The notes below the pieces were generated by a model that saw only the letters and a program-made list of their open reading frames with translations, did not search any database and was not told where the DNA came from. The position numbers and the translations under genes were made by a program. Positions 25,912 to 36,453 of a stretch of 64,000 bases of DNA are shown one piece after another. Origin of the DNA: Moniliophthora roreri (lineage: Eukaryota > Basidiomycota > Agaricomycetes > Agaricales > Marasmiaceae). Location of the stretch: NCBI GenBank assembly GCA_001466705.2, contig LATX02000004.1, forward strand, positions 99,699-163,698, written 5' to 3'. Every line of letters starts with the position of its first letter. The stretch's first letter is position 1.

Positions 25912-27160
25912 ATGTTACTGTTCTTTCGACTTCAGCATCCATTCTTCATGCCTTGTAAAAAACGAATCTACCCTCTACAAAATGCCTTTTCTCCAGATCT
26001 CAAGTGCCAGGTGATTCATCAAGCCTTTACTCTCGGCAAATCTAGCACCCAGATTGCTATCGACCTCAATATGCCTCTTCATATTGTTCAGCGAGTAAAA
26101 CAGACTTGGCGTGAGCTAGGCATGGTGTGCAGGGACAGGCATGGTAAAGGATGGTCAGGATTACTATCTCCTGAGCAAACAAAGGTGCATGAATCCCTTT
26201 TCTTGCTTACAATGATATTGGCCTCACATTCTTATTTGCAGTTTTTCATTGCTCTGCTCGAGCATTCTCTGGACATGTATCTTGACGAAGCCCAAGAACA
26301 GCTACTCTATCAGCATGGAATTTGGATCTCCCTTGCTGCATTATCAAGGACATTGAGGCGCTTGGGTTACAGCTCCAAGAAGGTATGTTGTGTAGTAAGT
26401 TTCCAAGTAGAAAAGGGTTCTAATACTTTATTATAGTTATCCCAGGCAGCAAGCGAGTGTTGTGAAGACTGAATTAACAACTTTTACTTGGAAATTGGAT
26501 GTGAATCCCCAGAATATCTTGTTTTTGGTGATGAAGCAGCTGTCAACATTCTGACTACATATTGATGAAATAGATGGGGAATGAAAGGTTTGAAAGTTCA
26601 TAAGCAGTGTGATTTTGTTCAGGGAACATGGTGAGTAGTTGTATATGTCTCAACCATTGAGTACCCACTGATTATTCAACAGTTATTCCCTTCTACCTGT
26701 GCTTATGATAGATGGGCTCATCTATAGCCATGTCAAGATTGGAGGCTATAATGGTGAAGAATTTACACAATGGCTTGAAGGTCTATTTGGAGTCATAAAT
26801 CCATATCCAGGTCCTCACAGTGTGCTTGTTCTTGATAATTGCTGCATCTATCATGTTCCTGGTGTTGAAGAGATGTGTGAGAAGCAGTAGGTTATCTTTC
26901 TTGTTCATGAAATTCAGCATGCTAACATTTCTCCCAGAGGTATCAAGCTGATTTATCTCCCGCTGTACTGTCCCTACCTAAATTCTGTGGAAGAGTCTTT
27001 TTCTTTTGTAAAGAGCTATATACATTGTCATAGACACAAATTTAGAGATATCATGGAGACCGGTGATCCAATTGACCCATTTTTATTTCTATATAATACA
27101 CTAGATCAAATTACACCTATAATGGCGAGGGGATGGTTCAGACATTCAGAATATATATAG
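25912..27160 (+). pseudogene. Tc1/mariner-like DD34E transposase with three in-frame TGA codons
   Basis: Five exons, join(25912..26184, 26242..26382, 26437..26630, 26683..26886, 26938..27160), give a 344-residue frame with short introns of 51-57 nt (GCTAAC branch in the last). The N-terminal helix-turn-helix region reads FTLGKSSTQIAIDLNMP, then YLDEAQEQL and LAALSRTLRRLG. The catalytic domain shows VFGDEAAVN (Asp170), VLVLDN (Asp254) and LPLYCPYLNSVEESF (Glu289), a DD34E triad. The frame is otherwise intact, but TGA codons occur at 26,470, 26,563 and 26,566 (residues 150, 181, 182). CGA arginine codons decayed by C-to-T change would explain all three. Expected function when intact: cut-and-paste excision and insertion of the element. 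The first intron is a multiple of three and stays open if retained. Confidence 0.85.
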
Positions 27161-28728
27161 GGTATACTAGTTACAGTTCTTTGACATTTATCAACATCTT
27201 TCATCTCCTTTGTAATCCTCTCTAATAAGAAGTGAGCATTTCCCATTGAAAGACCAAACTCTGAAGAGGTCAGCTGGCCAATAGTTAACTTGAACAGTTT
27301 GTCAATGTTATAGAAGTCCTTGCTCTTGAAGACGTCAATAAAGTTGTTGAGGTTCCACCTGGGGTGCTTTTCATGGAGTGCCGCTAAGAAACTAGCAATC
27401 TCAGAGTAGGGGTTACTATCATCATCTGGGCCATTGCTAGAGGGTAAATGAGTGATAGAACTCTCTGTTGTATGGAATTGCTGAGTAGGAGATACTGGAT
27501 AGGTGCTTGGGGAAGGTGGAAGCACTCTGTCAACTAGACACAGCAGGAGCGGTGTCATTGCTGCCGCTACCTGGGAATCTGGATTAGCTGCTGAAGGTGG
27601 AGGTGGAGGTGGAGGCAGAGCAGGCATAACTGGAATGATACTTGGGCCACTTCGGTGAAATTCTGGGAATAGATTATTTCTCGGCGGAGTATGTAGGGTA
27701 ACACCATATGTTCCATTTGCCTGAGAGTAATGAGACATGGGAAAGTATAGACTAGTATTGTGACTTACTAGTGCTGCTGCCCATCTCTGGAGCTGGTTGA
27801 TCATGAGACAAACATGTTGACTGCCAAGGCCAACCTTGCACATAACCTCCTTTCCACACATCTGACACTTGCCTAGCTTCTTTTTTAGCATCCCTATAAA
27901 TTCTTTCTCCTTCTGCATCTGATCTTTGCTCCCACTCTCATCATCATTATTAGCATCTGAAACCTGTTCAAGATCAAGAATTTGTGCGTTGGCTTTTTTT
28001 TTCTTTCCGCCACTTGGTTTGCTTGTGGAGGGTTGAGTTGAAGATGATTTCTGGTGCTTCTTCAGGGCAGCAGCAAGCAAATTGAGATACTATTATGGAA
28101 AGATAAGTGCCATAAGTTGCCATCATGGTAAGTGTTTTCTTACCAGTTCACTGACCAAAATGTAAACATGTTCAGGCTGCTTTTTCTTCTTCACACTCAA
28201 GATCGCATCCTCTACACATCCTTTCCAATCATCTTCCATCTGAAGCCATATGGGTTGAGATTTAGAGTTGGGATTGCCAAGCTTGTACTCTAGGTCGGGT
28301 TTGCAGGCAAATTCTTCACATTCCATTATTGAGTATACCAAAGTGGTGAGCTCTTTGAAATTTGCATCTGGCAGAATTGTTTTACAGAGTGAGCTTCCAC
28401 CAGGTATTGGAATATAGACAACAAGACCTATGAGATATGTGAGCAAGAATATTCTGCATTGTGAAGGTAAGACCATATGAATTGGCTCTTTATCTTCAAT
28501 GGGTGTGGATAACGATGTCTGCTTGGGGCAGACTGTCTTTGCTCGGGATGGTGTGGGTTTTGGTTTTTTGGCCACAGCAGCTGGAGCCCTTGATCTTGCT
28601 GACTTCTGCATGCCTTTTAGGCATTTGGATGGTGGTCCAGCTTCTTCAGGATCACTTGTTGCAAGTAGTTCATCCTCTTCAACTTCCTCTTCATCTGAGA
28701 AACCTCTAGCTAACTCATCCTCATTCAT
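27106..28728 (-). CDS. Transposon passenger protein, acidic N-terminus and Cys/His cluster
   Basis: Three exons, complement(join(27106..27720, 27769..28089, 28144..28728)), encode 506 aa. The introns are 54 nt (GTAAGA..TAG) and 48 nt (GTAAGT..CAG), both phase 0. The ATG at 28,728 is the first in frame; the frame is open a little further upstream, so the true start or a 5' exon may lie nearer the inverted repeat. Residues 1-30 are strongly acidic, followed by a basic linker (KKPKPTPSRAK). A central block contains a Cys/His cluster C270-x2-C273, C279, H287, C289 that could bind zinc. A proline run and a C-terminal segment of about 90 residues (FLAALHEKHPRWNLNNFIDV, DFYNIDKLFKLTIGQL) look folded. 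It overlaps the transposase 3' end convergently by 55 bp. I do not know its function. An accessory role in transposition or silencing escape is inference from position only. It remains fully open. Confidence 0.7.
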
Positions 28729-28771
28729 CCAATCCTCCACCTCATCACTGTCCTCGTTTGACTCCACATCA

Positions 28772-28826
28772 TCACTTGTGCGTCGTCAAAAACTGGGCCC
28801 ACCCTATGTTCTGCAAACAGCAGTAA
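28772..28826 (-). repeat. Inner inverted repeat, right
   Basis: A 55-bp arm which, read on the minus strand, starts TTACTGCTGTTTGCAGAAC, contains GGCCCAGTTTTTGAC and ends CGCACAAGTGA. It matches the left arm at about 47 of 56 positions with one 1-base gap. Confidence 0.85.
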
Positions 28827-29334
28827 AAGATAATACAATATATTAGAATAATTTTCTCTGGTTAAAGATCCTCAGAAAATGCTGATAAGATAAAATAAAA
28901 ATTCCACATTTTCTATTGTGGGAAAGTCAGAGAAAACACTAGGAAAACACTAGGAAAATAGTAGGAAAACTATATGAAAACACTATATTTTAAAGCAGTT
29001 CTTAAATGGTTTTCATTTAGTTTTACTTTTGTATTTAACATGTTTCCTTTAATATGAAATTCAAAATCTTATATTTATTTTCTAAATGTTTTTTCACTAT
29101 TTTATAAGGCAGAAAATATAGTATATTTGTAATTAGAAAATTAAAGGATAATTCTATAACTTCATTATTATAAAATAATCAAAAAACACTGACTCTTCTG
29201 GAAATTAAAATCCAGAGTATGCTTGCTGTTTTCACTATGTGATGATAACTTGAAACTAATAGAATTTTCTGAGTGTTGTCTGGAAGCAAATATATAGCAG
29301 TATTCTGAGTGTGTTTCCTTTGTATTAATAGCAC

Positions 29335-29358
29335 TAAAAGAACACCTTGTATGTAGTG
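29335..29358 (-). repeat. Outer inverted repeat, right
   Basis: Read on the minus strand it starts CACTACATACAAGG and ends TGTTCTTTTA, pairing with 25,606-25,629. Confidence 0.8.
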
Positions 29359-29374
29359 CATGAGTATATTTTTG

Positions 29375-29390
29375 TTTTTTTTTTTTTAAG

Positions 29391-29418
<28 letters not shown>
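29375..29418. repeat. T13 / A28 homopolymer palindrome
   Basis: Thirteen T followed by AAG and twenty-eight A, 17 bp outside the right outer inverted repeat. It could fold as a hairpin. It may be a relic poly(A) tail of an inserted retroelement or simple-sequence slippage, and long homopolymers are also assembly-error-prone. Confidence 0.9.
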
Positions 29419-29422
<4 letters not shown>

Positions 29423-30039
29423 GTAAAAAGAGGACCTCTAATATGGAGCTTAAACACATACTTGTTATATTACAGCCTAAACCCAGGAGAGCACTATATG
29501 GTGGAGAGCACTGTATGATAGAGTAGGAAAAGAGATGGAGATGACATGCAAAGTGAAAAGCATGAGTCTAAGTACCACTCTCAGTGTGACATCAAGACAG
29601 GGGCATGCCCTTGCACAGTCCAAAATAAGTTATACTGCTATCAGGCACATACAATTGTATACTTCATAAGAATAGACATTAGTGGCTTAAGGTAGTATGA
29701 TGTATGGAGTACCAAGGTCAGGATTAGTAGATGCCTCTTTTCAATAAAGCAGATATTGAAGTCTATGTGATGTCAGTATATCTGCCTGGTTCCACCAGAA
29801 CACACCTTATCATAGGCATTACAAAGCAACACCCCCCATATGTGCAAGAAAGGAAAGCTACCAAACTAGATTCCAACCCAGAGGCCTATGCCCCTACAAA
29901 AGACAAAAGAGGACAAAAAATGATGGCGCCCCCAAACCAGATGATATAGAAAGGCAGCCCCTACTGGTCATTACCAAAATGCATAAAAATAACCAAACAC
30001 AAATACACTTTCCCACCATATAGATCTCAAAAAGGAAAA
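29419..30039. other. CpG-poor sequence, nothing recognised
   Basis: AT-rich DNA between the transposon and family F copy 2. Short open frames only. Confidence 0.5.
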
Positions 30040-32155
30040 AGGTGTGAGAAGAAGATGAATCCTCATTACATTTGGACTCGTAATTCATGACCTTTGCATT
30101 TTGAGGTGGTTCTACACAATTGCCAGTGAGTAATACAGATTGAATAGAAAAATAGCATGGCACTTACCTTCAACTTTCCCAAAGCAATCTATATCACCTA
30201 CTATCTCAATGGCTGGAAGACCAAGAGACTGAGCAAATTCAGTCTGTGTCAAATCAAAGCCATTCAACATATGAAGCTGTTGTATTACATTGTAGGCAAT
30301 GTGATTCCACCAAATATGTACAACTTCAAGTTGTGTTGTAAAAGTAGAAAGCCCCAAAAGAAGCTGGATGTCCTTAGAGATCTTCTTGTGCCCAGAAGGG
30401 TCAAAAGACCAGAAACACATTGATTCCTGTAGCCAAGAGCTCCAGGTGGCTTCTGGATCAGAAGGACAAGGTATTGGTTGAATGAAAAGATAGAGGGTTT
30501 TATTAGTTAAGAGATTTGTCTGTGTGGACTGCTTATCCCAACATTGGAAATGAAGCAAGAAGCCAAGAAGAATAGTGTGAAAGCATAATTCACAACTTAC
30601 AGCAGTCCTTCAACTTGTCTTCTTGGAATCTGCATTGGCTTAACACCCTATGTGCTTGTGATAGCCATGAATCTGCAAAATTGATCCACTTGTCCCAAGG
30701 ACACAGTTCATAATAAATACTAAAGCCCTGATCTTGCAAATGCTGAACATCTGAGGGCATAACTGCAATTCTATCTTTCTGATTAGCCCAAAATTCACAT
30801 AATTATAATTTCAAATGTACCAAAGTAAGCCATAAACCATGTCAGCTTGGCTTTTCTGCATCCCATCTGGTAAGCCCTCCACATCCCACAGTTGATAATG
30901 CCATCTGACCATGTCTTCTGGCCATTGAGTAATGATTTCTTTATGGGTTTTGCGATAAATCTTGCCAGGGAGGGACAATAGCATGAATTGGGCATCTTTA
31001 TTGGCTACCCATTCCAGAGTCAATCTATCAGACTTGCAAATTCCCATGACAATATCCTGAGCAGAGAGTGTTTGATTGAGGTAGGTAATAAGGGTGTTGG
31101 GGTTGCTATATGCCTGCAGCGGTAGGAAAGGGTGTTCATTACTGGTTATTGAGTCTGCCTTCAAACCAGATGCAGTAAGGAGTTGGATGCCAGAGTAGTT
31201 AACATATGGCCCTGTGCATAGAGCACCAGTTATTGGGTGAAGCCATAATTCACCAAGATCCTAGAACCTTTAATTGTCAGTACAAGATAAAGAGAGGGGG
31301 AAATTTAATGTACAGTGTCACCAACAAAAGTATGCTTCACTCCAAGCTGTAGAGAAAAGAGTAAATTAGGTTGTCTGCAGAGCTTAAATGTATTGAACAT
31401 ACAAGATATTCAAAATAAGTACGAAGAATTGATGAAAAACAATTCTTTTCAAGGATGTGTGCAATTGGAACAAGTGCTGCATGAAAGGATTGAGGAAGTC
31501 AGGTTGATTTACAACCTAGAGAGAACCCACCTTACCATCATAAAATATAAGAGCAGGTGAATTGAACTGGCCACTATTGTAACCAGAAAGTTGAGCAACA
31601 TTCACATCCCTAATGATAATAAAGATTCCTGTTTCATGTCCACCATATTCAGAATCAAAGCAGTGTACCTGACACAAGAGAACTGCTCAAAATCTTGAAG
31701 GAAGGCCTATAAACAAGCAGAGTTGTAGGTGTGTTGCTGCTTGAAAGGATATTTCTGACCTCAAATGCATCTTCACCACTATATCTGATGCATAGGAACT
31801 CTAAGTCTTTATCTTCCCCTTGAACCCTAGCAATATTGATAGTATGACAAGCATTGACATTCTGCCACTTTCTTCTTTCCCAATCAAATCTTGAGCAGTC
31901 TGTATTACCTAGTTCCCTCTTGAGATAGATTTTGCCTAGTGGAATCTGCATAAACTAAGCAGGCATGCTTGTTAGTAAAGCTTTAATGAATCAGAACAAC
32001 AACCAATATACCTCATCCCAAATTGTCTGCTCTTGCCTCTCTTTGTTCATGTACTGCACCAGATTTCCCTGGACATTGTAAATGTGATGAGTCTCTTCAA
32101 AATTTGTGAAACTCTCACCCAGAATAGTAGACCTGGAGCACCTTTGGAAGGACAT
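30040..32155 (-). pseudogene. Family F copy 2, CpG-decayed
   Basis: This minus-strand copy keeps the family exon pattern. Exons that read cleanly are 32012..32155 (48 codons from an ATG), 31760..31954, 31669..31706, 31536..31609, 31403..31476 and 31314..31346. A long exon follows from 31,260 (DLGELWLHPITGALCTGPYV). The N-terminus has GESFTNFEETHHIYNVQGNL. Two lesions are visible. The arginine codon split by the seventh intron (CG|A in copies 4 and 5) reads TG|A here, a stop, again a CpG-type change. The acceptor before the exon beginning ILLGFLLHFQ (about 30,560) lacks an AG. The last large exon (30,112-30,558) still encodes FWSFDPSGHKKISKD and LNGFDLTQTEFAQSLGLP. It is probably non-functional; function unknown. 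Confidence 0.75.
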
Positions 32156-35100
32156 GATTCAAATGCTAGTGGTGGTAGTGGGTAAAGGCAAGCCTCAGAT
32201 TGAAGCAGTGTTTACTGTAACACAAGAGCATAGGACTCTTTGGTGCTTTGACTCTGACAGATTGCTGTAAGTGTCATGCCATGAGGGCGGGGGCCATGTG
32301 CATGCAGTGTCAACTTGTATTTCCTATAAATAGCTTGAGCATTAATCCAGTGAGGAACACACAAATTGTGCATACTGTACTTTCAGAGCCTCATTATGAC
32401 TCACAAGTCCACAGATAAGTACCCTCAAGAAACCTGTCTCAGACATTTATTCAACTTTCACAAACCAAGTATCCTTCAGTTTGTACATGGACAAGCCTGA
32501 GGAGAATGTGATGCAGATGATAATCAATGGAGTCCTGTCAAAACAGATTTATGGGCAGCATGTAATTGCAGATGACCAACTTGGTGGAGGTCGGCCTCAG
32601 AAAGCTTTTGATGGCAGATGACTCAGCATACAGCCACTCTGAAACATGTCCACATTGATCCTCCTCCTATTCCCATTATGCCTGGCTGCTCACAGATACC
32701 CTACGTGCCCCAAATTCATTACGGATGTATATAAGGCATATTAGAAGCAATATAATAAAGTTTTAGGGCAAATAAAAAGGGGATAACAGCTACATTACAC
32801 AGTATAAAGTACACTATCTATTCATCATCTTCCATCTCAGCATCTTCCTCTTCCAGATGATCTTCAACAACAGGAATTACATTAAGAATGATCCTGACAT
32901 CACCCAAACTATCACCAAACGGCCTTCCAAGCTTATCCAGTCCCAAAATGTAAATTGGAAACATTTTCTTGAGGGCAGCATGCTTTGGGCCCACCTTCTT
33001 CATTGATGTCTTTGTGGGCATACCGGGAACGTGTCGTTCACGTACATGCTTCAATCAATACTGTTTTTTTGGTGAGATATCCACGTCTGAGTCTCACACT
33101 TCAGACGCATTATGTCACGTGCTCTGTCACCTGGATCTGCGTGTCAGGGGCTGATCAACCTTGGCACGCCTCATGTTCTCCCCTCTCCTTCGTTCCATCT
33201 GAGATTTGGAGACCAATTTTTTTTTATTTTCAATCTAGACACTGCTTGTAGGGTTTTTGATCATTCTTTGTATTGACTATTTTACGCATGCATCTTGTGT
33301 AACATATACTACATAATTTTCATCAAATCCAAAACCCCACGGCCAGTGTCTAGGAATTACCTTGTAAGGATGAGATCCATAGAAAAATCCAAGAATGGAA
33401 GTGTTGTGGAGGGGGAATTTGTGCCAGAAGACCCGGACATTATTTAGCTGTAAGGCTTTAGAAATAATCAACTACAAACAATCAGCGCGGCAACTGCTGG
33501 GGCCGACCTCCACAAGTAACTTGGAAAGTTGATGTCGATGTCACGTGCAAGGAGGAATTACTTCGTTCCCAAGCTCTGGGGATCAACTTGAACCAGAATC
33601 GTCGGAAATGCTGGATACGTCGATGAAACAAGAGTACCTTAACAAAAGTGGTATAGCTATTAAACAGAGATTGGTTTAGAGACAGCTATAGCGGTGATAA
33701 CGCATGTGAGGAGGAACATCATCCAGTTCCAACGCCCCCCGCCCTCCCGCCAACTAATCGCATTCTATTGCATCCATCTCCCTCGTCAGCATCTCACCCT
33801 CATCGAGAAGTCAAACCATTCCCTAAGAATTTCGCGGAACCTCTTCTGTCTTGACTTTTCGAAACTTCCTCTCTGTAATACCTACAAGCCGACGTGTTGG
33901 TGTGAAGGAGAGCCGTCTAATCGCCAATGAATATATCACCAACTGCCCGAAGTCCAGGTGAGACATGATAGTTTGGAGCACAAGGCATAATTATAGGTGA
34001 TATCATTTCTTCACCGAACAAAGAGGCAATTGCGGAGCGTTGACCGAGTGACTCGAAGTTGTATTTCAATAACAGATTGGGCTGGTCTTCGAGATGCAAT
34101 GGGCGCAAAAAATTCATTGTTGAACTTCTTCGTTGATGATGAGGAGTTGCGAGCCGGAGATACACCTACCCGACCTGGTGAAATAGACTTGGCATTTGCG
34201 AAACGCGGGGTGTAAGCGAGCGTTGTTTAGCTGCTGGCTGGGAGCGGTGACTTTAGACGTGGCACCAACGCAAAAGGTAAGAAAAAAAGAAGGGGTGGCG
34301 CCAAGAGCGCCAGTGACCGAGACGGACCCAACGACGCCTGCGGTCATTCGGGTCGTTCGGGTTTGACCGTGACAGGAGTTGTCCCTGTTCATGGGTCGAC
34401 AGCGTGTTGTGTTCATGGTCCGAATGAGGAAGTTATTTGCTTGAGAATAGCTCGAACGGGGTCGTTTTCAAAGAAGAACGAGCATCGATGAGGGTGGTCC
34501 AATGGTCCAAGTGATTTACTTTGTTGCTAGTTAAAGCAGCAGCGCAATTTGGTCCTTCGCAATCACGAAGGAGTAAATAGAATGAACCGCATTAATTATA
34601 ACACACCTGAATCCAAGTAGAGCGGCTAAGTATTCGCCAGCCAGTAGAAGTGGAGACAGTCTAGTTCAGGTTGAAATGCCATCGTGGTGGTGATGAGCAG
34701 ACAAGACAGGCGCTGGGCGCGAATAACTTTTCTTCCGCTTCCGCTGTCACCCAGGTCCTAGTCTATCACTCGATTTGTGGATGAGCTTGTGCAAACTATG
34801 GTAAGCTTTTGTCTTATCTTTCCTCGGGAGCGTTTAAATATCAATCTTACTTCAGGGTAATGTAGCCGGTCTACATATCGTTCTGCTTCAAGCACCAAAT
34901 TCTATCCTTTGACAAGTTACCGATTCGAGCAGGTCACGGAGACTTTTTCGAGGCTGAAATAATGGCATTTGACATAGTGTATCGAGGGTCAGCAAAGAAC
35001 GACGTCAGCGGGTCGTATAGCTGGTACGGTCAATTGTTCGCAGTTCGATACGTTACGCTCAGTTCATTCCTTTCAGATCAACCCAATGCAATCCCTTCAA

Positions 35101-36453
35101 CACAAGGGCCTGGGTACCATTATGCCCCCGAAAAGCTCGATGCAGGCCCTCTACCTGCCCCTTGAATTCGTTGTGAAACTCAAATTCCCCCTCCCCTCTC
35201 CCAGTATTCTTCTGGTTCATCATGGTCCCAGAGGAAAGAATAGCCAGGACAACGTCACGAAGAGTGCGGTAAGTCTTGATTTTTTCACGATGACCACCGA
35301 TTGGTGACGCTCTACATCTCCTAAATCCAATTTTTCGCGCATAATCAACGACTTACTCTCTCACTCCATCCCAAGCGTCCGACTTGTACGATCGTCGTTT
35401 CTCCGCGGACAGGAAGTTGGAGACCATGCTCTCAGGCTCTTCATCCAGCTTCGAACTTTTGGGTATCATTGGGTTGGGGCGTAGTCGATGCACTAGCTAG
35501 TGTGGTTCGCTCGTCGGAATGATTGCTTCAATACCTGGATGCGATCGCCGCGCACGATGATTGGGTGCTATGCTCTCGCCAACTGGTCAACTGCCATGGT
35601 AACGCGCTCTACCTAGAATACGGTACGCGCGTACACGATACCGCTAACGGAAGCCAACGCAAGTCAAAAGTCTTTTTCAGTGAGAACGGATATCTTAGGA
35701 AGAGGATGCTCGGAGACGGGAAGCGGCAGAGATGACGATGAAAGTGGGTATCAACACACAGTCAGAGGTAACCAAACTCCACATTTCCGTTCCTCTCGAT
35801 AGCGTATCATACTAATCTTTTCCCGTAGACTGACAGTATCGTTCCTATAACGATCGAGCTGACAAAATCCTTGGTGATTGCCTACGCGAGCAAGCTCCAG
35901 GCTCTCTAGGATACAGTCGATGAGGCGCCACTTCATCTCGATGCCCTGAGAATGTCGACCGTCGTTTCCATTCAACCATTAGGCGGGATCGCAGTGTTAC
36001 AAGCCAGATCTCGACAAATTGGTCAGCTTCGACCTTGGATATTCGGACATGGCATTGAATCCCAGTTGGCGCAGTGGTGTTCCATATCTCGAACCTCCTT
36101 GTTTCCGACTTGATGTTACAAATTGACTAGATATGGCGCAATGAAGAAAGACGATCCTTTCAACAAACTCAAAAAGATAACCTACAGTCCATCGGTCGAG
36201 CTACTAGATCCCACTGAAATGAGGTGGCCCGAGTATGTGGTACTACTATTTCACGAGTTATGACTAGTGTTCCCGATAACAATATGATATTTATCGACTT
36301 TATCGATTAACTGCAGGGTTTATTCACTGTATATCGATACATTATGGCGTACCAGTGTTTAATGCTTCTCTCTTGATGTATGAACATAAGAGAGGAAATT
36401 CGTAACTTCCCTGTCTTTGAAACTCCGAACTGTCTTGCATTCTTTCATCAACC
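32156..36453. other. Mixed repeat DNA, no gene called
   Basis: The first 860 bp continue the CpG-poor block. A TATAAATA at about 32,332 and a short frame near 32,480-32,620 (MDKPEENVMQMIINGVLSKQ) have no family I recognise. A minus-strand frame at 32,818-33,048 ends in an acidic EEEDAEMEDDE tail. At 34,490-35,150 the sequence is a diverged match to 39,480-40,230, suggesting a third, partial copy of the duplicated unit. The rest shows only short frames. Confidence 0.45.

Larger units (their letters stand above)
25606..29358. mobile_element. Two-gene DNA transposon with terminal inverted repeats (Tc1/mariner superfamily)
   Basis: It is bounded by an outer inverted repeat (25,606-25,629 and 29,335-29,358, 21 of 24 bases matching). 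A second, longer inverted repeat lies inside it (25,793-25,848 and 28,772-28,826). It carries a plus-strand transposase (25,912-27,160) and a minus-strand passenger gene (27,106-28,728) whose 3' ends overlap by 55 bp. The outer ends read CACTA, and TA dinucleotides lie inside them, so the exact end and target duplication are uncertain: the element may be 3.75 kb, or 3.03 kb if the inner pair is the true end. The arms between inner and outer repeats differ in length (about 160 versus 510 bp). The element is probably inactive because the transposase has internal stops. Confidence 0.75.
24985..33020. other. CpG-poor, AT-rich block
   Basis: About 8 kb in which CpG is rare. I find none between 28,801 and 29,926. 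CpG-containing sequence resumes abruptly at both ends (GCGCGCG at 24,979-24,985; ACCGGGAACGTGTCG at about 33,022). It contains the transposon and family F copy 2. The pattern fits cytosine methylation at CpG followed by deamination, as is known for silenced repeats in basidiomycetes. A few CpGs survive in the inner inverted repeats and the transposase 5' end. Confidence 0.8.

Noticed and set aside
25606..29358. Classification as a CACTA (EnSpm/CMC) element because the outer ends read CACTA
   Set aside because: The transposase has a Tc1/mariner DD34E catalytic core and no 3-bp target duplication is visible at the CACTA ends, so the match is probably coincidental.
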